Assembly (NCBI GenBank): GCA_933228895.1
Contig: OW121846.1
Span: 8,091,915-8,155,914, forward strand
Direction of reading: 5' to 3'
Length of the DNA stretch: 64,000 bases
DNA from: Platycnemis pennipes
Lineage: Eukaryota; Arthropoda; Insecta; Odonata; Platycnemididae
A model generated the notes under the pieces. It made no database searches. It was not told the origin of the DNA and saw only the letters and a list, made by a program, of their open reading frames with translations. Positions within the stretch are counted from its first letter, which is position 1. Each line of letters opens with the position of its first letter. Position numbers and translations under genes: made by a program. Of the stretch, positions 36,301 through 49,212 are shown one piece after another.

Positions 36301-36802
36301 AAGAATCTACTTACAGCAGGAAATACAAGCATATAAGTAAGGAAACAGTTCATCAGAACATACATCTGGAGCATTTTTCTTTACGGCAGTGAATCATGGA
36401 CGATGACAGCAGCGGAGAAGAAAAGGGTAGAAGCATTTGAAATGTGGTGCTACAGAAGAATGCTGAAGATAAAATGGATCGACCGAGTAAGTAACGAGGA
36501 AGTGCTAAGAAGAGTAGGAGAAAAGAGAAGTCTGCTGACAACTCTAAAAAGAAGTAGGGACAAATTAATCGGGCATATCTTGAGACACGATGGCCTGATG
36601 AAGACTGTCGTTGAGGGAAAAGTGAACGGGAAGATTGGAAAAGTCAGGCCTCGTATGAGACACATGGAACAGGTTGTGAAGAACGTAAAAGAGAAGAATT
36701 ACGTCACAATGAAAAGGTTGGTCGATAGAAGAATCCAGTGGAAAGCTGCGTCAAACCAATCCTAGGATTGTTGACCACTGATGAAGATGAGATGCTTGGT
36801 CT
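33360..36802 (+). mobile_element. Near full-length RTE-like LINE with 13-bp target duplication
   Basis: AGATGCTTGGTCT occurs at 33360-33372 and again at 36790-36802, bracketing a 3.4-kb non-LTR retrotransposon (33373-36789). The element starts with a GC-richer 5' leader, encodes an apurinic-type endonuclease followed by reverse transcriptase, and ends with a short 3' tail in ACTGATGAAGATGA. A short trinucleotide-like tail and this domain order suit RTE-type LINEs. The target was a tRNA-like SINE whose remainder continues from 36791. The long perfect duplication suggests a fairly recent insertion, although the coding region already has several lesions. Confidence 0.82.
33577..36765 (+). pseudogene. 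RTE-like endonuclease-reverse transcriptase ORF (several breaks)
   Basis: The endonuclease begins near 33945 with VGKWNMRSL, then [12 protein letters not shown]. After a frameshift near 34125 it continues with VQVYMPTAD and ILGDWNAIVGK. After a TGA near 34396 come RRRYTWKMPGDRRRCQIDYI and GADIDSDHNLVMMK with the catalytic Asp-His. Another frameshift near 34906 leads to the longest frame, 34906-36297 (463 aa), with reverse transcriptase motifs ASGIDDVPAEL, IAFVDLEKAFD, GVRQGCALSP and FADDIAL (FADD at 36010-36021). A TAA at 36295 and another stop near 36335 precede the C-terminal block with LYGSESWTMT and GHILRHDGLMKT, ending at 36765. About five lesions make it inactive. Related decayed copies lie at 27041-31540 and, more distantly, 55685-56640. 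Confidence 0.85.
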
Positions 36803-36863
36803 AGTTGGTAGAGTGCAGGATTCCCATACCAAAGGTCATAGGCTTGAGACCCTCCAGAATACA
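36791..36863 (+). repeat. tRNA-derived SINE head, split by the LINE
   Basis: CTTGGTCTAGTTGGTAGAGT is A-box-like and GGCTTGAGACC is B-box-like, 40-50 bp apart, as in tRNA-derived SINE promoters. The first 12 bases are also at 33361-33372 because the LINE duplicated its target. Arms of a real tRNA do not pair well, so I do not call a tRNA gene. Confidence 0.55.
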
Positions 36864-39800
36864 ATTTTTTCCAATTAGAATGTATGAATTTTTTTCAAGT
36901 TTTTTAACCATTATCTCTGTTATGAGTGCTTGACTCAATTCAAATTTTTTTCTAATACCACCAACCTCAAAAACCATACTCTTACTGTGAAACACTGAAC
37001 GATGGAGAGCTTCACTTGCGATATAATGGAGGACTTGCTTTTAAATCCATCTATTCTGTTTCACTCCCAATCAAACAGAGTGATTCCAGTTGTTGTCGCA
37101 GATCTACATACTTCCATATGTACCTCCGCAATGGCGTGTGGCAGGGGTTGTTTGATTACAAGTTGTGTAATTCTAATACTTACTTACATGCATGCATACC
37201 CAAGAAAATGCACATCCGTTATTGTTAATATTAGGCTAATGGTATGGTCAAACAAATTTAGGCATTTGGCAACAAACAAAATGGCGGAAAATGTATTTAA
37301 AATTCACATGAAGTAAACGCAGGCGCCTGTATTCCTTGAGGAACAGCAACTGAATTATGAGAGACGATAATGCTATTCCCCTCAGTTAAATAGAAGTTCA
37401 ATATTCACTCCTCATCGCGAATAAATTGTAAGCATATTAGAAGATTACTGGTGAGCTTGAGAATGCTATAAATACAATCAGCAATTAATGAGAATTCATA
37501 TTTTCAACAGAATCAACACAAACATTTCAACAGCCCTCTGTCCGATTAAGCGGGCCCCTAAAATATGGTCTAATGTCTGCTACATTAAGAGACGAGGGCC
37601 TCCCTGCGACAATTATTCAATATGGGGAGCTGCACGAGATTAAGAACCTAGGTTGAGGGGAGAAGAGAGAAAAGACCTCAGGCATGGGGACCTCCCTCAC
37701 ACGACTACTTTCAACCAAGCTGTCGGCGTATAGATCTTTAGCTGCAATACCTCCTATTTACGATTCTCTTCTTCACCCGCGAAATTCTTTGGTCAATAAC
37801 TATGGCCACCATTCGCATATTCCTATAATGCATTTAAAACAACCTTAGAAATCTCCTTAGCGGTCCATTAAACTTATAGTGCTTTCTCCGCTATTGGAAC
37901 TGCATTTTTACACTCATTATCTCCGTCCTTTATTTAAAAACATTGATGCAATGAGCGTTGATGGATGTGGAAGGTGGGAGATGTATGAGGGTTAAGGGTC
38001 CTAATACAGCTAATTTCACACGCATGCATCCACAGCTAAATAATTATTCGTATGAGATTTAACTGATTGCAAGAGGTAAGCATGCAAAGACATTTCCGTT
38101 GGTCAAAGTGTAACTAATGTTAAGCTCTAATTGGTTATTCAATGCCTTTTTCCATTCTTCAAAGGATGAGGACAGTGAGAGCATATGAATATTCCCGAAT
38201 ACCCATTTTTTATAGGAGACTCGCAGGCAGTCACAAAATACCACCGATTCTCGCCCTACGCTTATGCCCGACCGCAGCATTGAGCCACGAGACCTCCTAC
38301 CCCTGCCAAAGGATCGCCACCCACTCTTATCCTCCTTCCATAGGGGAGGAGCGGCGAGGAAGCTTGTCTAGTTGGGAATTCCTCATCAGGAGTGGTTCGA
38401 ACACATGATGCCTGGGCACCCGGCCACTTCCCAGCTATCTTAGGGCCAATTGCTTGGATTGCAGAGTGGGTGGACGGCAGTCAGTAAATTTCCTTACGAA
38501 CCTATATTGCAACTGAGAATACTAATTGCATATTGATATGCTCTTCCTCTCTTTCCCTTCTGATGGACAGGTGCTCTATTAATCGACCATATTGCATACC
38601 AAACAATAATGCCAAAATGTTTGTATCACTCAGTGATTCAACCCGCAGGTTGGTTTTGATAGGTAAGAGTAGAGTTCACACCATACCAAGCGAATGGTGT
38701 GTGAAATTCACACATTCAGGGTAGGGGGGCCAGTTCCTTTCCCTGGGCCACCTGCGATTTCTTATCGCAGGTTCTGACACGCAGAAAATCGAATCGCGAG
38801 GATTTTCAATGGGGGTGTCCAGGAAGGTCAATAGCTCTGTGCTCTACCCACTAGGCCACCATGACCCCAATATATATTTCTTAAATGGACAGAATCAATT
38901 CATTTTTGAGTGTGAATGGTTGCTTCCTTCACACCATGTGTGAAATTAATAAAAGACTACCAAACCTAAATCATGAAACCATGTTGATTAACATGTTCAC
39001 CCGTGGGCATTTAAATGTTTTGAAATATTTGCCCAGTAATGAGAGTAGAAACTAACTTAGAAGCACTCAGGTGGAAGAGTGGATGGGCAGACGTCTGCGA
39101 TGTTTTACCTGCTTCCGGATCATCCCTAATGCATGGGCACTGGGCTGCAACGGCATAAACTCAGGATGTTGACCAGAGGCACACCGTGTGGAAGGGGTCG
39201 TGGGTGCAATAAAACGTATGGAGTAAGGTTTTTGGGCAGTGAAAAATTATTCCTGGTGGAGACCGGTCCTCCCCATCCCCATTGTCTCAGTACAGGGACC
39301 CAACAGTGGTCAGAGGGAACATGCCGCCCCCCATTTGGCATTCAGCTCTCCTCTGAGGAAAGGGGAAAAGGTGGTTGGGAAAACGAAGACCAATATGGAC
39401 TGGAGGGTGAAGTCTCTCGGGACACCCCCACCTACCTTCAATGAGTGCTCTCATGTAAGTCAATTGACAGCTCTCTCCCAAAAATGCTAGATACTCTCTA
39501 CATTATGTAGAAATTTTATCCGAGAACAGCATCCGACATTTTTTAATGGAATTGCACTAAAATGCTTCAAAAAATATTTGAAACTTAGGTAATTTAAAGG
39601 CAAAGCCTTCTGTTAATAGATTATGCTATTCTTTATTATATCAAATTCCTCACACAACGTCACCATCACCGACCATTCAGTAATCCCTTCTGCTAAACAG
39701 GGAAAGGAGGGGGAGGTGGGAAGGGGCTTGTTTTCGGTTAGAGCTTCCCGAGGCTCCACCAGAGGGAAGCCATGACATAGGTCAAAATACCATCAACTCG

Positions 39801-42795
39801 GGACTTAAAAAAATTTCAGCTCTGAAGGGGTAACCTTATATTGGAAGTGCCTGTGTACATCACTGAGGTGGAGAAAGCACTTCCCAGACACAAGCCTTTG
39901 TTTTGGTATTACACATCTCTCAAAATAAACCATTTCATCACAGCTGAAAACCTGGTGTCATAGTCTTAGATATTGCTATGCAATAGCCTTTACACAAATT
40001 ACAGCTTCACTAACATGATCACCGATAATTTTTCATTCATCCACACTAGTAACAACTTTTCTACTTCTTCCGGCACTTTGGATCCTTTTTTTTTGTTATG
40101 ACGATCACTCTCTTTGTTACAACTTAAGACTTTATACTAGCCTTTATAGCCTCTGTGTTCTTTACTATCATGAAAATTGTTGATTTAGCAACACTATTGT
40201 TTGGATCTAGATTGGTTACATGAACACTGTTTTCATCTTTTACTACAATTTCTCACTTTACATCTACAGTGGTAAGCTCAGGCTTCCTATTACATCTATT
40301 AGTATGATTTTTTTTAAATTTTAGAAGCCATAATATGGGATAAAATCAATGAAAGTTAAGAAGAGTTTTTGAAATACTAAGGCACACGAAGCACTTTAAC
40401 AAACAAAACTTATGTCACACTTGATCAACAACTACTGAACCACTTTCCAAATAACATCAACTCTTTCTGGCTGTACTTCATCGATTTGATTCATTGCGAG
40501 ATTAAAAGACTTTGTAAGATTGAAAGGATCAAAAGATTGAAAAAAATGTAAAATTGAAAAGACTTTCCAACATTCCACAACTTTTAATCTCACAACTGAA
40601 CTTGTGAGTGAAAGGTCAGCTGGTCATGAACAATTATTGTTCGCCAACTGAGTCAAAATATCATTGCCACAGCTGTTGGTAAATAAAATGTTTCCTGACC
40701 AGAGGTTCCACTGTATATAGTGTAACAGAAATGAGGTCCTGTAATTTGAGATTGTTCCACAAAGGAGAGAACCCAACTTACTTTGTATCACTGAACTAAC
40801 TGAAAGAAATGGTTAACTGATGCAACTGATGCTGATAAAAGGTAAATTGGCTGAAGATATTTTTTTCAAAAGAAGAAAGGCCCAAAGAAGCCAATTTAAT
40901 AGAAGAAATATAACTCCAAAACTGGTATTTTGGTCAACAAGGTGACCGTCAGCATGGTGGATCATCAGGAGGAGTCAATCAGTCAGGAGGAGGAAAGCAA
41001 AGTGCTTGGCTCACATTCTGAGCTCCAAAAATGTTTGCCGTTTATGAAAATTCACTCTGGGCAATGATTGCCACATTGGTGTCTGAGAGAGTCTTCATAA
41101 CCTAAGTCACCTGGTTGGGCAATAACACAACTTACAGCAATTAACTTCTAAGTTAGTTGAATGAAGTTAACAATGGGTTCAATATCTTTCTTGGGATACC
41201 CTAGAGGGATCCTCAGACTAAATGAGTATTACAACAATCAGCTACACTGCCATGTCAAAAAGGCTAAACACTGGATGCAACAAATGGTGATGCTTCATTC
41301 AACATATTTATTACTGGGGAACACAGTGAAGAACTGCAGGCAGGGAATACTTTTCCTGCACAGTGTGCGTGCATAAAAAATATGAGCTTAATATTATAAC
41401 AGTACATGAGGTAAGGTAGTATTTTACTAACTTCCAGACCAACTCATCTCAAGCCAACAACCCTTAAGTAGCACTTTATTAAGGCTTAATTTTAATATGC
41501 AATGGCCAACTAGAAAAGAATGTTACGAGGCTTAAATCATGGCACATTGTAAGAAATTTTGCTCCTTCAGAATGAAACAGAGCGTTAAGCACCCAAAACA
41601 ATATTGCCATATTTACTAATCAAGGCCATGCACCTTTTTCCTCAAGACTCCAAAGATGAAGGGCAGTGGATACCCAGCTTGCTTATACGTATCCTTCACA
41701 TTTTCTAAGCTGTGCATCTTTTTTTTTCAAATTGCTATTATTCTTGTTAAGCATCATAAATTTTCCCCCAATTCCTATTCCTTTTTTTAATCTATTTCTT
41801 TAATTTTTATTACAGAATGTGCTTTCCGGCTATTATGAAAAGTAGCAGGCTCATGGTAGAAAATTCATTCTTTGACAAAAATATGTTTATCCTCACAAGG
41901 CAGCCCAAAAATGGGGGTGTGCAGGATACATAAGGGTGCACATACACAAGTAAATATGGTATGATAGTTGGGACGAATTGTTCATAAATGTTATTTATTT
42001 TCACAACATTTTTGTGACTACTTCATAGGGTAAAAATGCTCATTTTAAACTGTGAACACATTCAGTTTACATTACATCCTGGTCACCGGATGAAATAATG
42101 ATTTTTCTTGGTCCTAAAAAAGCTTCACATACATCATGGATATGTCAAATAGTGCGTAACACCATCAATGGGAATTGAATTTTAGATGATTATGGTGCGT
42201 GCTTCTATCCTAACAGATATTGGGATAAGAAATTCTGAATACAGGTTACTCAATACCCAACATTTGATGAATTTCATTACTGCATAAATAATTCCACGTG
42301 CGGATGGTGAAACCACATTTTACAACATAAAAATATATCTAATGCAGAACAGTACCCCAAATGTGAATGGATTTGGCAACTTTTAGAGATCTAACGAGCC
42401 AAAGAATGATGATGATCATTACGAAATTTCTAAGGAAAGGCAGCCACTTTTATAACAAAACTTTAACTTGAATGATTGCTTTGAATTATTTGAGACAAAA
42501 CTGATGGAAAAAATCATCTGCGTGAAGTCGTAAGTTAAGCTTCAATTCAGTTTCTATAATGTCAAAAAGGAGTCTTTCAGAGCAATTAAATATGAAGCAT
42601 ATCAGAATAAGAGTTTCAAGACCATAGGGAAAGTGTGGACAGTATTTTTTCCAACCCTCTAACAAACCATATACTGTTTCATGGATATTTATCAGCAGAG
42701 TCTCTGTTAGTGAAAATACTACCTTGGCATCAGTGATTAAGAGGCAAGCAGAGAACTGACTAATCTGCACTAAAAATGGTTAAAATGAGCATTAC
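36864..42795. other. Intron 2 (part): noncoding with SINE fragments
   Basis: No gene recognised. A tRNA-like stretch at about 38362-38412 (CTTGTCTAGTTGGGAATTCC and GGTTCGAACAC) lies in the plus sense. Another at about 38810-38872 lies in the minus sense (inverse of GGTGGCCTAGTGGGTAGAGC). Purine- and pyrimidine-rich stretches near 39250-39400 and 39690-39760 are low-complexity. From 40000 to 42450 I see nothing beyond AT-rich unique-looking sequence. The 94-codon minus frame at 42486-42770 is directly downstream of exon 2 and has no recognised domain; I treat it as intronic. Confidence 0.4.
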
Positions 42796-42877
42796 CTCTC
42801 TTAACACATCCACTCCAGTCACAGAAGTCAATAGATGTGTAAGTTGGCTTTCTAGCATGAAGTTCCATTTTGATAAC
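42796..42877 (-). CDS. Alpha2/delta-like calcium channel subunit, exon 2
   Basis: An 82-bp exon bounded by a TGTATTATAG acceptor before 42877 and a GAGAG/GTAATG donor after 42796. It completes a split codon (third base) and then encodes LSKWNFMLESQLTHLLTSVT and GVDVLRE, ending in phase 0. The pattern Trp, a polar helix, Leu-x2-Leu, then Thr/Ser-Gly-Val matches the beginning of the VWA_N region of alpha2/delta subunits. Its phases fit exon 1 (ends with two bases of a codon) and exon 3 (phase 0), the main reason for joining the three. Alternative frames of this interval also lack stops but give no family resemblance. Confidence 0.68.
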
Positions 42878-45800
42878 CTATAATACAACATACATATTTT
42901 TTTAATACACAGAACAAGAGGAAATATAATAACTACCCTCTAGAATCTGAGCAACATGTGTTGAACTTAAACCATAGGAGTTCCCTCATCATTGCATTAC
43001 AACCCATAGGTAAGCATGTTGCTTCTGATTACACTTCATAATGCACAATGTGAGACAACCCCTTATATCCCTTACCATAAAAGATATCTATACTCAATGT
43101 CAAAAGGTGACTAGTTTGCTGAGAGGCAATTTTACAGTGAACTCATCACCATAGGATGGTGGTGAAATCAATGTGCAATAGAAATAAATGGCTGTGATAA
43201 CCAGAAACAAAAGATTTGAAAGAGCAACTTCCATAGCAGAAAAGTTCTCTCACAAAATACTTATTCAGCAATTTCCTTCACTAAGTACACTGAACATACT
43301 TGGAATCATTGACACAAATGGAAAGGCATTGAATAAAGACCACAAATCACGAACTATACAGCTGAACTCCACATTAGACTAATGACAGTCCAGTGTTATG
43401 AATGAGGTACCATGGACACAGCACAGAGAATGGAACCTCACAACTCCTTCCCTCGCTCTTGAGGGGATCCTTAATTGTTTTCAGAAGGCCCTCCTCTTGC
43501 ACAATTTAGAAGCTGTGAAGTGGATCCACTTAACCTTTACCACATTTCCACAGCTCATTCTAGAGCACGAAACATAAAATTCAAACATAAGCAGAGCACT
43601 TCCTCCACTTAAGCTGATTATTAGCAAAATAATGAACATTCGGTTCAAATAATAATTTAATTGACCACTTTAATACAAATTATTGCGTACTAGCCCCCAT
43701 ATCACATTTATCACCTTACAGAAGAGGTAGGGGACACAATTCATGTGGAGACGGAGTATGGACTCTAGGTGCAACAATAATGAAGTAATTTGCACCGCTC
43801 CCAGGAGGACAAAAAATTACTGGAAACAATAGGTTTCCATTGTCATTATTTGTCAAAACACCGTTAATTAATTAATGCCCTTTGTAACTTATCAAGTGTT
43901 TAACATGTCAAACACTGTTAAAATGTTGGTTGCTTTTCAAAATCACTTGCCCGGTCTATCACTTCTACATCATCACCTAAAGTGGTCTCAATATGAATAA
44001 GTTTATATCTCAGCTTGTTTTCCTTGCAACCAGGCACCATCTGTCCATTATACTTTACAATGAGCACACTGCTGGTGCTTGCAGACCACTGCTTGTAAAG
44101 AGGATGGAGTGCCTAAATCTAGAGTGACTCATGCACAGCTTTCCCAGCTTCACTTCCTCCTCTTTTTTTACTCTTACTACTTTCCCAGTACCCAATCATT
44201 TGGTGGACTTCCTGTAATTTATTGTCTGATATTCTGTCCCACTCCTCTTGAAATTCACACCATGACTCTCATCGAATCCTACTGAGTACATAGTGTAGGT
44301 ATTGTGTTTGAGGCTGCCTCTGCAGCAATAGTTGATCCTCATTTTCTCAAGACATCCACATGAGAAGGCATTCCGGAATATACAACTGCCCTGATCCAAG
44401 GCTGAATGTTGTACACAAGTCTCTAGAAATGGGCCAACAGAGAACCTGACACCATGTGCCCAATGACATTGGACTGATAAGAGAGTCAATGCAAAGAATG
44501 ATGTGAAGGGTGGAGTTTTGCCAAACTCATCGTGCCTATTTCGGCCATAAATGCACTCATCACACTGGGCAAAGAAAGTGTGGCCAAGGTGGGGGTATTT
44601 TATTCAACAAATTAACTACCATCACCATTTTCAGTTTTGGATGTCAGTTTAATATCATACATATATGTAAAAATACTTAGGCCTCATTAAAAAATATTCT
44701 TGTACATATTGTACAAACTTTCTGCAGTTTAAAAAAACCTCCTTGGCCATAAAATACTCCAGGGTGGAAGTTGGGCAACACAGTTTTTCTCAGAGGGATG
44801 TAACGGTAGAAGAGTGAGTGCTGTATGCTAGGTCGCACGAGCCAGTTAACCATCGGATGCTCAAAAAAGATGCTCAACTGGGTGGTACACTCAAGCCAGG
44901 GTTGCTCTGTGGGACTGAAATTATTCATACCACAGTGGCCAATGTCAAATATCTCCCCAATAGGATAAAATGGTTCACATGCTTTTGCACAAAGACTAAT
45001 AATGGATCTTTCCACATATGCAACCACCACACTTCATAGACCTTGATGCTGAATGCTATTACGGTTCATCAAGTATGAAGTCAAAAATAAGGCAAGTGGG
45101 GTGCAGGAAGGAAATAGGGTGGGTGAATGAATGATTCCTGCTGCTGCCTGGGGACCCATGGGAACTCGGTCCTCGTGGAAAGCTAATCCCACTCCAAACT
45201 GCAATTTTCCAGAATTGGGAAACATTTTTCAGTCAAGTACTGAGCACCAAAGTAGAAAACCAGCCGTGGGCATTGCTAAAGCTGCCATGGAAGGATTAGC
45301 TTAGCATTGTGCCAATAGGTGAGGCTTGAGAATGTTTCACGACCCATCAAAAAGGGATATCCCATCTCACGTTTGCATTGCCAGGATGACTGCCTCCCAG
45401 AGATGAACATACTTCACCAAAGACAAATTCACCAAATGCAACACCTCCCAGCATCCACAAAAAAAGTGGGAAACTAATTATGTGTAAACTTGGGCTTTTC
45501 ACAAACCTTCTCTTCATAATCCTTTTGGAACATATACCATCTATTGATTTATATTCGATTCTACCAGGCCAGTTACATCTTGTTCCCTTACACTACAGTT
45601 TAATTCACATAGAACTTCAAAATCCAACAATAGTCATTATAATGGCAACCGTCGTGAACCAAAAAGAAGGCCCAAATAAAAATTCCTTCCTTAGTTTCAC
45701 AGAAGTCTTTAGGCATTAGGTCTCAACTGCTGTTCCAATCACATCAGCAGTAATGTATGATAGGATTATAAAATTCTAATATTACATGAAATCAGTGGAG

Positions 45801-48707
45801 GAGGAACACAAGGTATAGAAATCCAAATCCACAGAATTTACAATTAACTGGTTGGCATCAAAAGCTACATTCAATGAGCAGTAACATATGACTATTAATG
45901 AGCAAGGAGAAGTCCACAATGGTTGGCAAAACTAAAAATGACAGTCTCATGAACATCCACCAACAACCTAGGGATGGGTGATCACATCAACTGATACTCC
46001 ACAGTCCTTGTACTTCCTCCAGGTCATGTAATGCATGATTGTCACACAAAAGGCAGATGGAATCTGAACATCCTGGCTAAAAACAGCAGTTCACAGGAAC
46101 AAGTGGCTATCAGTGGATTTAACACACATAAGAAGCAACAAGAATGCAACTTCAAATTCCAAGTCACAACCTTTCAAGACAACAATGTTTCCTGCATATT
46201 TCTCCAGATTAGAAATAATAAAACATGACTATTTTCCCCATATCAATGAAACAAATTGCAATTTTCCACAAAATAAACATTTGCTCACAACCTGGGTTTT
46301 GATGCACTTCATCACTACCAAGTTACAATTTGTTCCATCAGTATGTTTAAATTCCATTACATCTCACCTAATACCTCATTATTTAATTTTTCCCCCACAA
46401 AACAAGTACAGTTAATATATTTCAACAAACAGAACATACCTCAGGGGCATACTTCATCAATACAACCATGCTACAGAATCGATAAAATGACCGTAGCAAT
46501 GATTTCCATCAAACCCATTTAACATCAGGATGAACAGCAGGTGAAAATAATTTAAACAAATGCATCCTAACAGAGAAGTGGGCCCTTACCCCTTGAACTA
46601 TAACCTTTTATTTTAAATCACTAATTTACCAAACTCTTAAACTGTGGAATTACTGATTAAGGGTCTTACGTCGACATTTAGCATCCCAATGACAATCAAA
46701 TTGATCACAGTCGTCAATTCTAGAGAATATCAAGTAGACAATGAATTCTTGCTGCAGCCATTGTGATTGCTGCAACCATAAATGTTCATACTTGTCTGCA
46801 GGTAGATAGGAAAGTGGCGGAAGACAGAAAAGTAACTGTCAATATCCCTGGCATCCTTAATTGCAGAAAATTACAAAAAAGACTAACTGACCATCACATG
46901 AAGTTATGTCAACAGGCAGATACTCAAGTGCCTTCAGCATAAACGTTTATAGCACATGTTGAATTGCATTCCTACTCAACAATAAATACAAAACAAATAT
47001 TCATGTCACCTTCAAAAATTCCTTTATTCAGAAATAAATGTTGAGAGGAGTCCTTAATTACCGACTTCACATAAACTACATTCTTCAGGTGAAAGTGATT
47101 TACATATTAACACACAAGCCAAGGCTCCCGTAAGTACTCGTAAGAGTAAAATAAAGTGCTGTGAGATCTTTAGTGCCCACAGACTTTTGTATCTATGGTA
47201 CGCACACTCAGCAAACACCTCACAAATCCGAAACTAAATCCAGAAACATTGCCAGAAGCTGTGGATGAGCAAGAAGGTTTCAGAACAGAACATTTTCCCC
47301 TGGGAGTGAAACAATTGAAATGAATGACAATAGAGGCCAATCGCATCCCTTAGAGGTGGGCATACATTCATTGGGAATGGAGAGCAGCAGAGAGAAACCT
47401 GGCACCAGCAAGCTATCGACAAGTGACAACGACGCCACATCTCATTCAATGGTCAGTGAGCTCAAATTCTCTCCATGAGGGGGAGCTGGAATTGCACTCT
47501 GCCCCTTCTGTGAATCCTATACCTTGGAATTGGGAGCCAGTATGCTGACCACCACACGTATCCAACCCTCGACATTTCTCTTGCCAATGCGATATTATTC
47601 TTTCACATTGCACAATGAAAAATCAACATATACACTAAAACAATTGATATTCTTGACCGCTTGGGCCCAACCAATGTAGATGTCCCCATTTCTTTACATA
47701 TTTGGTTCATATTCTCCCAACTGTCTCCAAATGCATCCTAACATAGAAGTGCAGCCATTGGCATTCTTGGGCTGAAATTATACTCACATTCTCTATGCTT
47801 CTTTTCATGCTTCATGAACATTTAGTCATGTATCCCTTATAGCATATCATTAGGAACATGCCTTCTCAGCAACGACTAAATTACATAGGTAGGTGTATTT
47901 GATCCAATCTTTCCAGGTGACCTGTATTTATCAAAATTCCTTGAATATAAGTATGGAATAATTATCCTTGTCTCACTGTTTAGAAATATTGATCTGATTT
48001 AAATTTCCGTCCGTATCTTTTTCTAAGAATAACTAGGTCATAGGAGACTACACCTTTTACTCGTAAATATTCGCATGTTCCAAATTTTAGATCAATTATG
48101 AAATATTGTTGACGGGAATGACATTTCTGTCACTCCACCAACTCAGGACCTTTCTCCTATCTGCAAACTTTCTAGTATTCATAAAATCAGTACTTTTTGC
48201 AGGAAACATAGCTGTGAACTACTTCCATACATAATTCGTTGTCATAGCATGGCATGAAGTGCTTGAAATCCGAAAGAAGGCAATAGCAGTACATTAATTA
48301 TTATGGACAACCGCAAGGTGTAGGGATTTTGACATCGAGAATATGCATTGGTTGTCACTAGTACACGCTGTCTGACAATGTACCTGCGAAAGCTATGAAG
48401 AATCAAAGAACACAAGCAGGATAGCCTTGGGAGTTATCTGACAGACCTTAAATACTCACACGAATTTAGTTCAATGCAAAACACAAAGCCTTCGCTACCT
48501 TTTCGGCATAAACATAGGTATGGTTAAATTTGAAAGGAAAATACCTTAAGAAACAACGTATATCCGAGTAACCTACATCAGTACCAGAAAGGTGTGCTAG
48601 TGAGGAAAGTTTTGAGCCATTGTACATACACAACTTAAATCCATTAATATACGCATGCCTGCGACTGATTAGTCTGTACAACAACATTACTACACGCGGC
48701 TACTTAC
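42878..48707. other. Intron 1: noncoding
   Basis: No gene or well-defined mobile element is recognised. Minus-strand frames at 44677-45030 and 47234-47449 have no identifiable domain. A stretch near 47455-47570 with GAATCC, GGGAGCCAGTATGCTGACC is weakly tRNA-like in the minus sense. The remainder is AT-rich. Confidence 0.4.
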
Positions 48708-48805
48708 GTTTGTGTATCCGGCAGCTCTTTGGTGTAGCATAAATTCCAAAATTGAGCGTATGTTAATATTTGAATGACTAGACTTACTAGTCGAGCACAA
48801 CCCAT
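48708..48805 (-). CDS. Alpha2/delta-like calcium channel subunit, exon 1 (signal peptide)
   Basis: The ATG at 48805-48803 opens a 98-bp coding exon that ends at a consensus donor (AAC/GTAAGT at 48707). It encodes MGCARLVSLVIQILTYAQFW followed by NLCYTKELPDTQ and two bases of a Thr codon. A short start with Arg and then a hydrophobic core is a plausible signal peptide, cleaved somewhere near residues 18-25. Alpha2/delta subunits are extracellular, membrane-anchored partners of voltage-gated calcium channels that raise channel surface density, and they do begin with a signal peptide before the VWA_N region. The three exons give 98 codons in frame. Which alpha2/delta paralogue this is, and the VWA, Cache and anchor parts, cannot be determined here. 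Confidence 0.62.
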
Positions 48806-49030
48806 TATCAACCGTGGCACTTAAAAAAATACAGCTATAAAAAAGCAATAACAAATGTAACGCGGGAAGATTTTAATAGAGGCGTAAAAAGTCTATACAA
48901 AAAGGGGTAGCGCTATGACACGATAACACTACCTACGGCTGGATACTACCACATATTACACTTTCCGACACTCTTCTCCGCTCGGTTACGCTCTGAGATT
49001 GTCATGAAAGGCGCATGTCGACTGTTTGCT
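48806..49030 (-). promoter_or_regulatory. Likely 5' UTR/promoter side of the alpha2/delta gene
   Basis: This 225-bp interval separates the alpha2/delta start codon from the left target duplication of the P-like transposon. No clear TATA box or initiator could be fixed. The assignment is positional only. The transposon lies immediately beyond it, so the original upstream promoter sequence is now displaced to beyond 57921. Confidence 0.35.
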
Positions 49031-49212
49031 ATTGTGTCAGGGGGGGTTTACTCAAGGCGAGGGGGGAAGGACTCGGCGGTGCGGTGGGATTGAAGTTTCT
49101 ACCCTCGCCACTGAGCGTGGCAATCGTGATACAGAACGTAACAGCCAATGAACGGCTACCAGCAGACAACATCGTAACCAACACCAGTTTGATTTGTTTG
49201 ATGTTCGGTAAC

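Noticed and set aside
36791..36863. tRNA gene candidate
   Set aside because: B box is degenerate and arms do not pair; the same kind of sequence recurs at 38362 and 38810, pointing to SINEs.
42486..42770. 94-codon minus-strand frame as an exon
   Set aside because: It starts 26 bp after the donor of the alpha2/delta exon 2, too close for an intron, and has no recognised domain.
44677..45030. 117-codon minus frame as a gene
   Set aside because: No domain, no start or splice context, and composition like surrounding intron.
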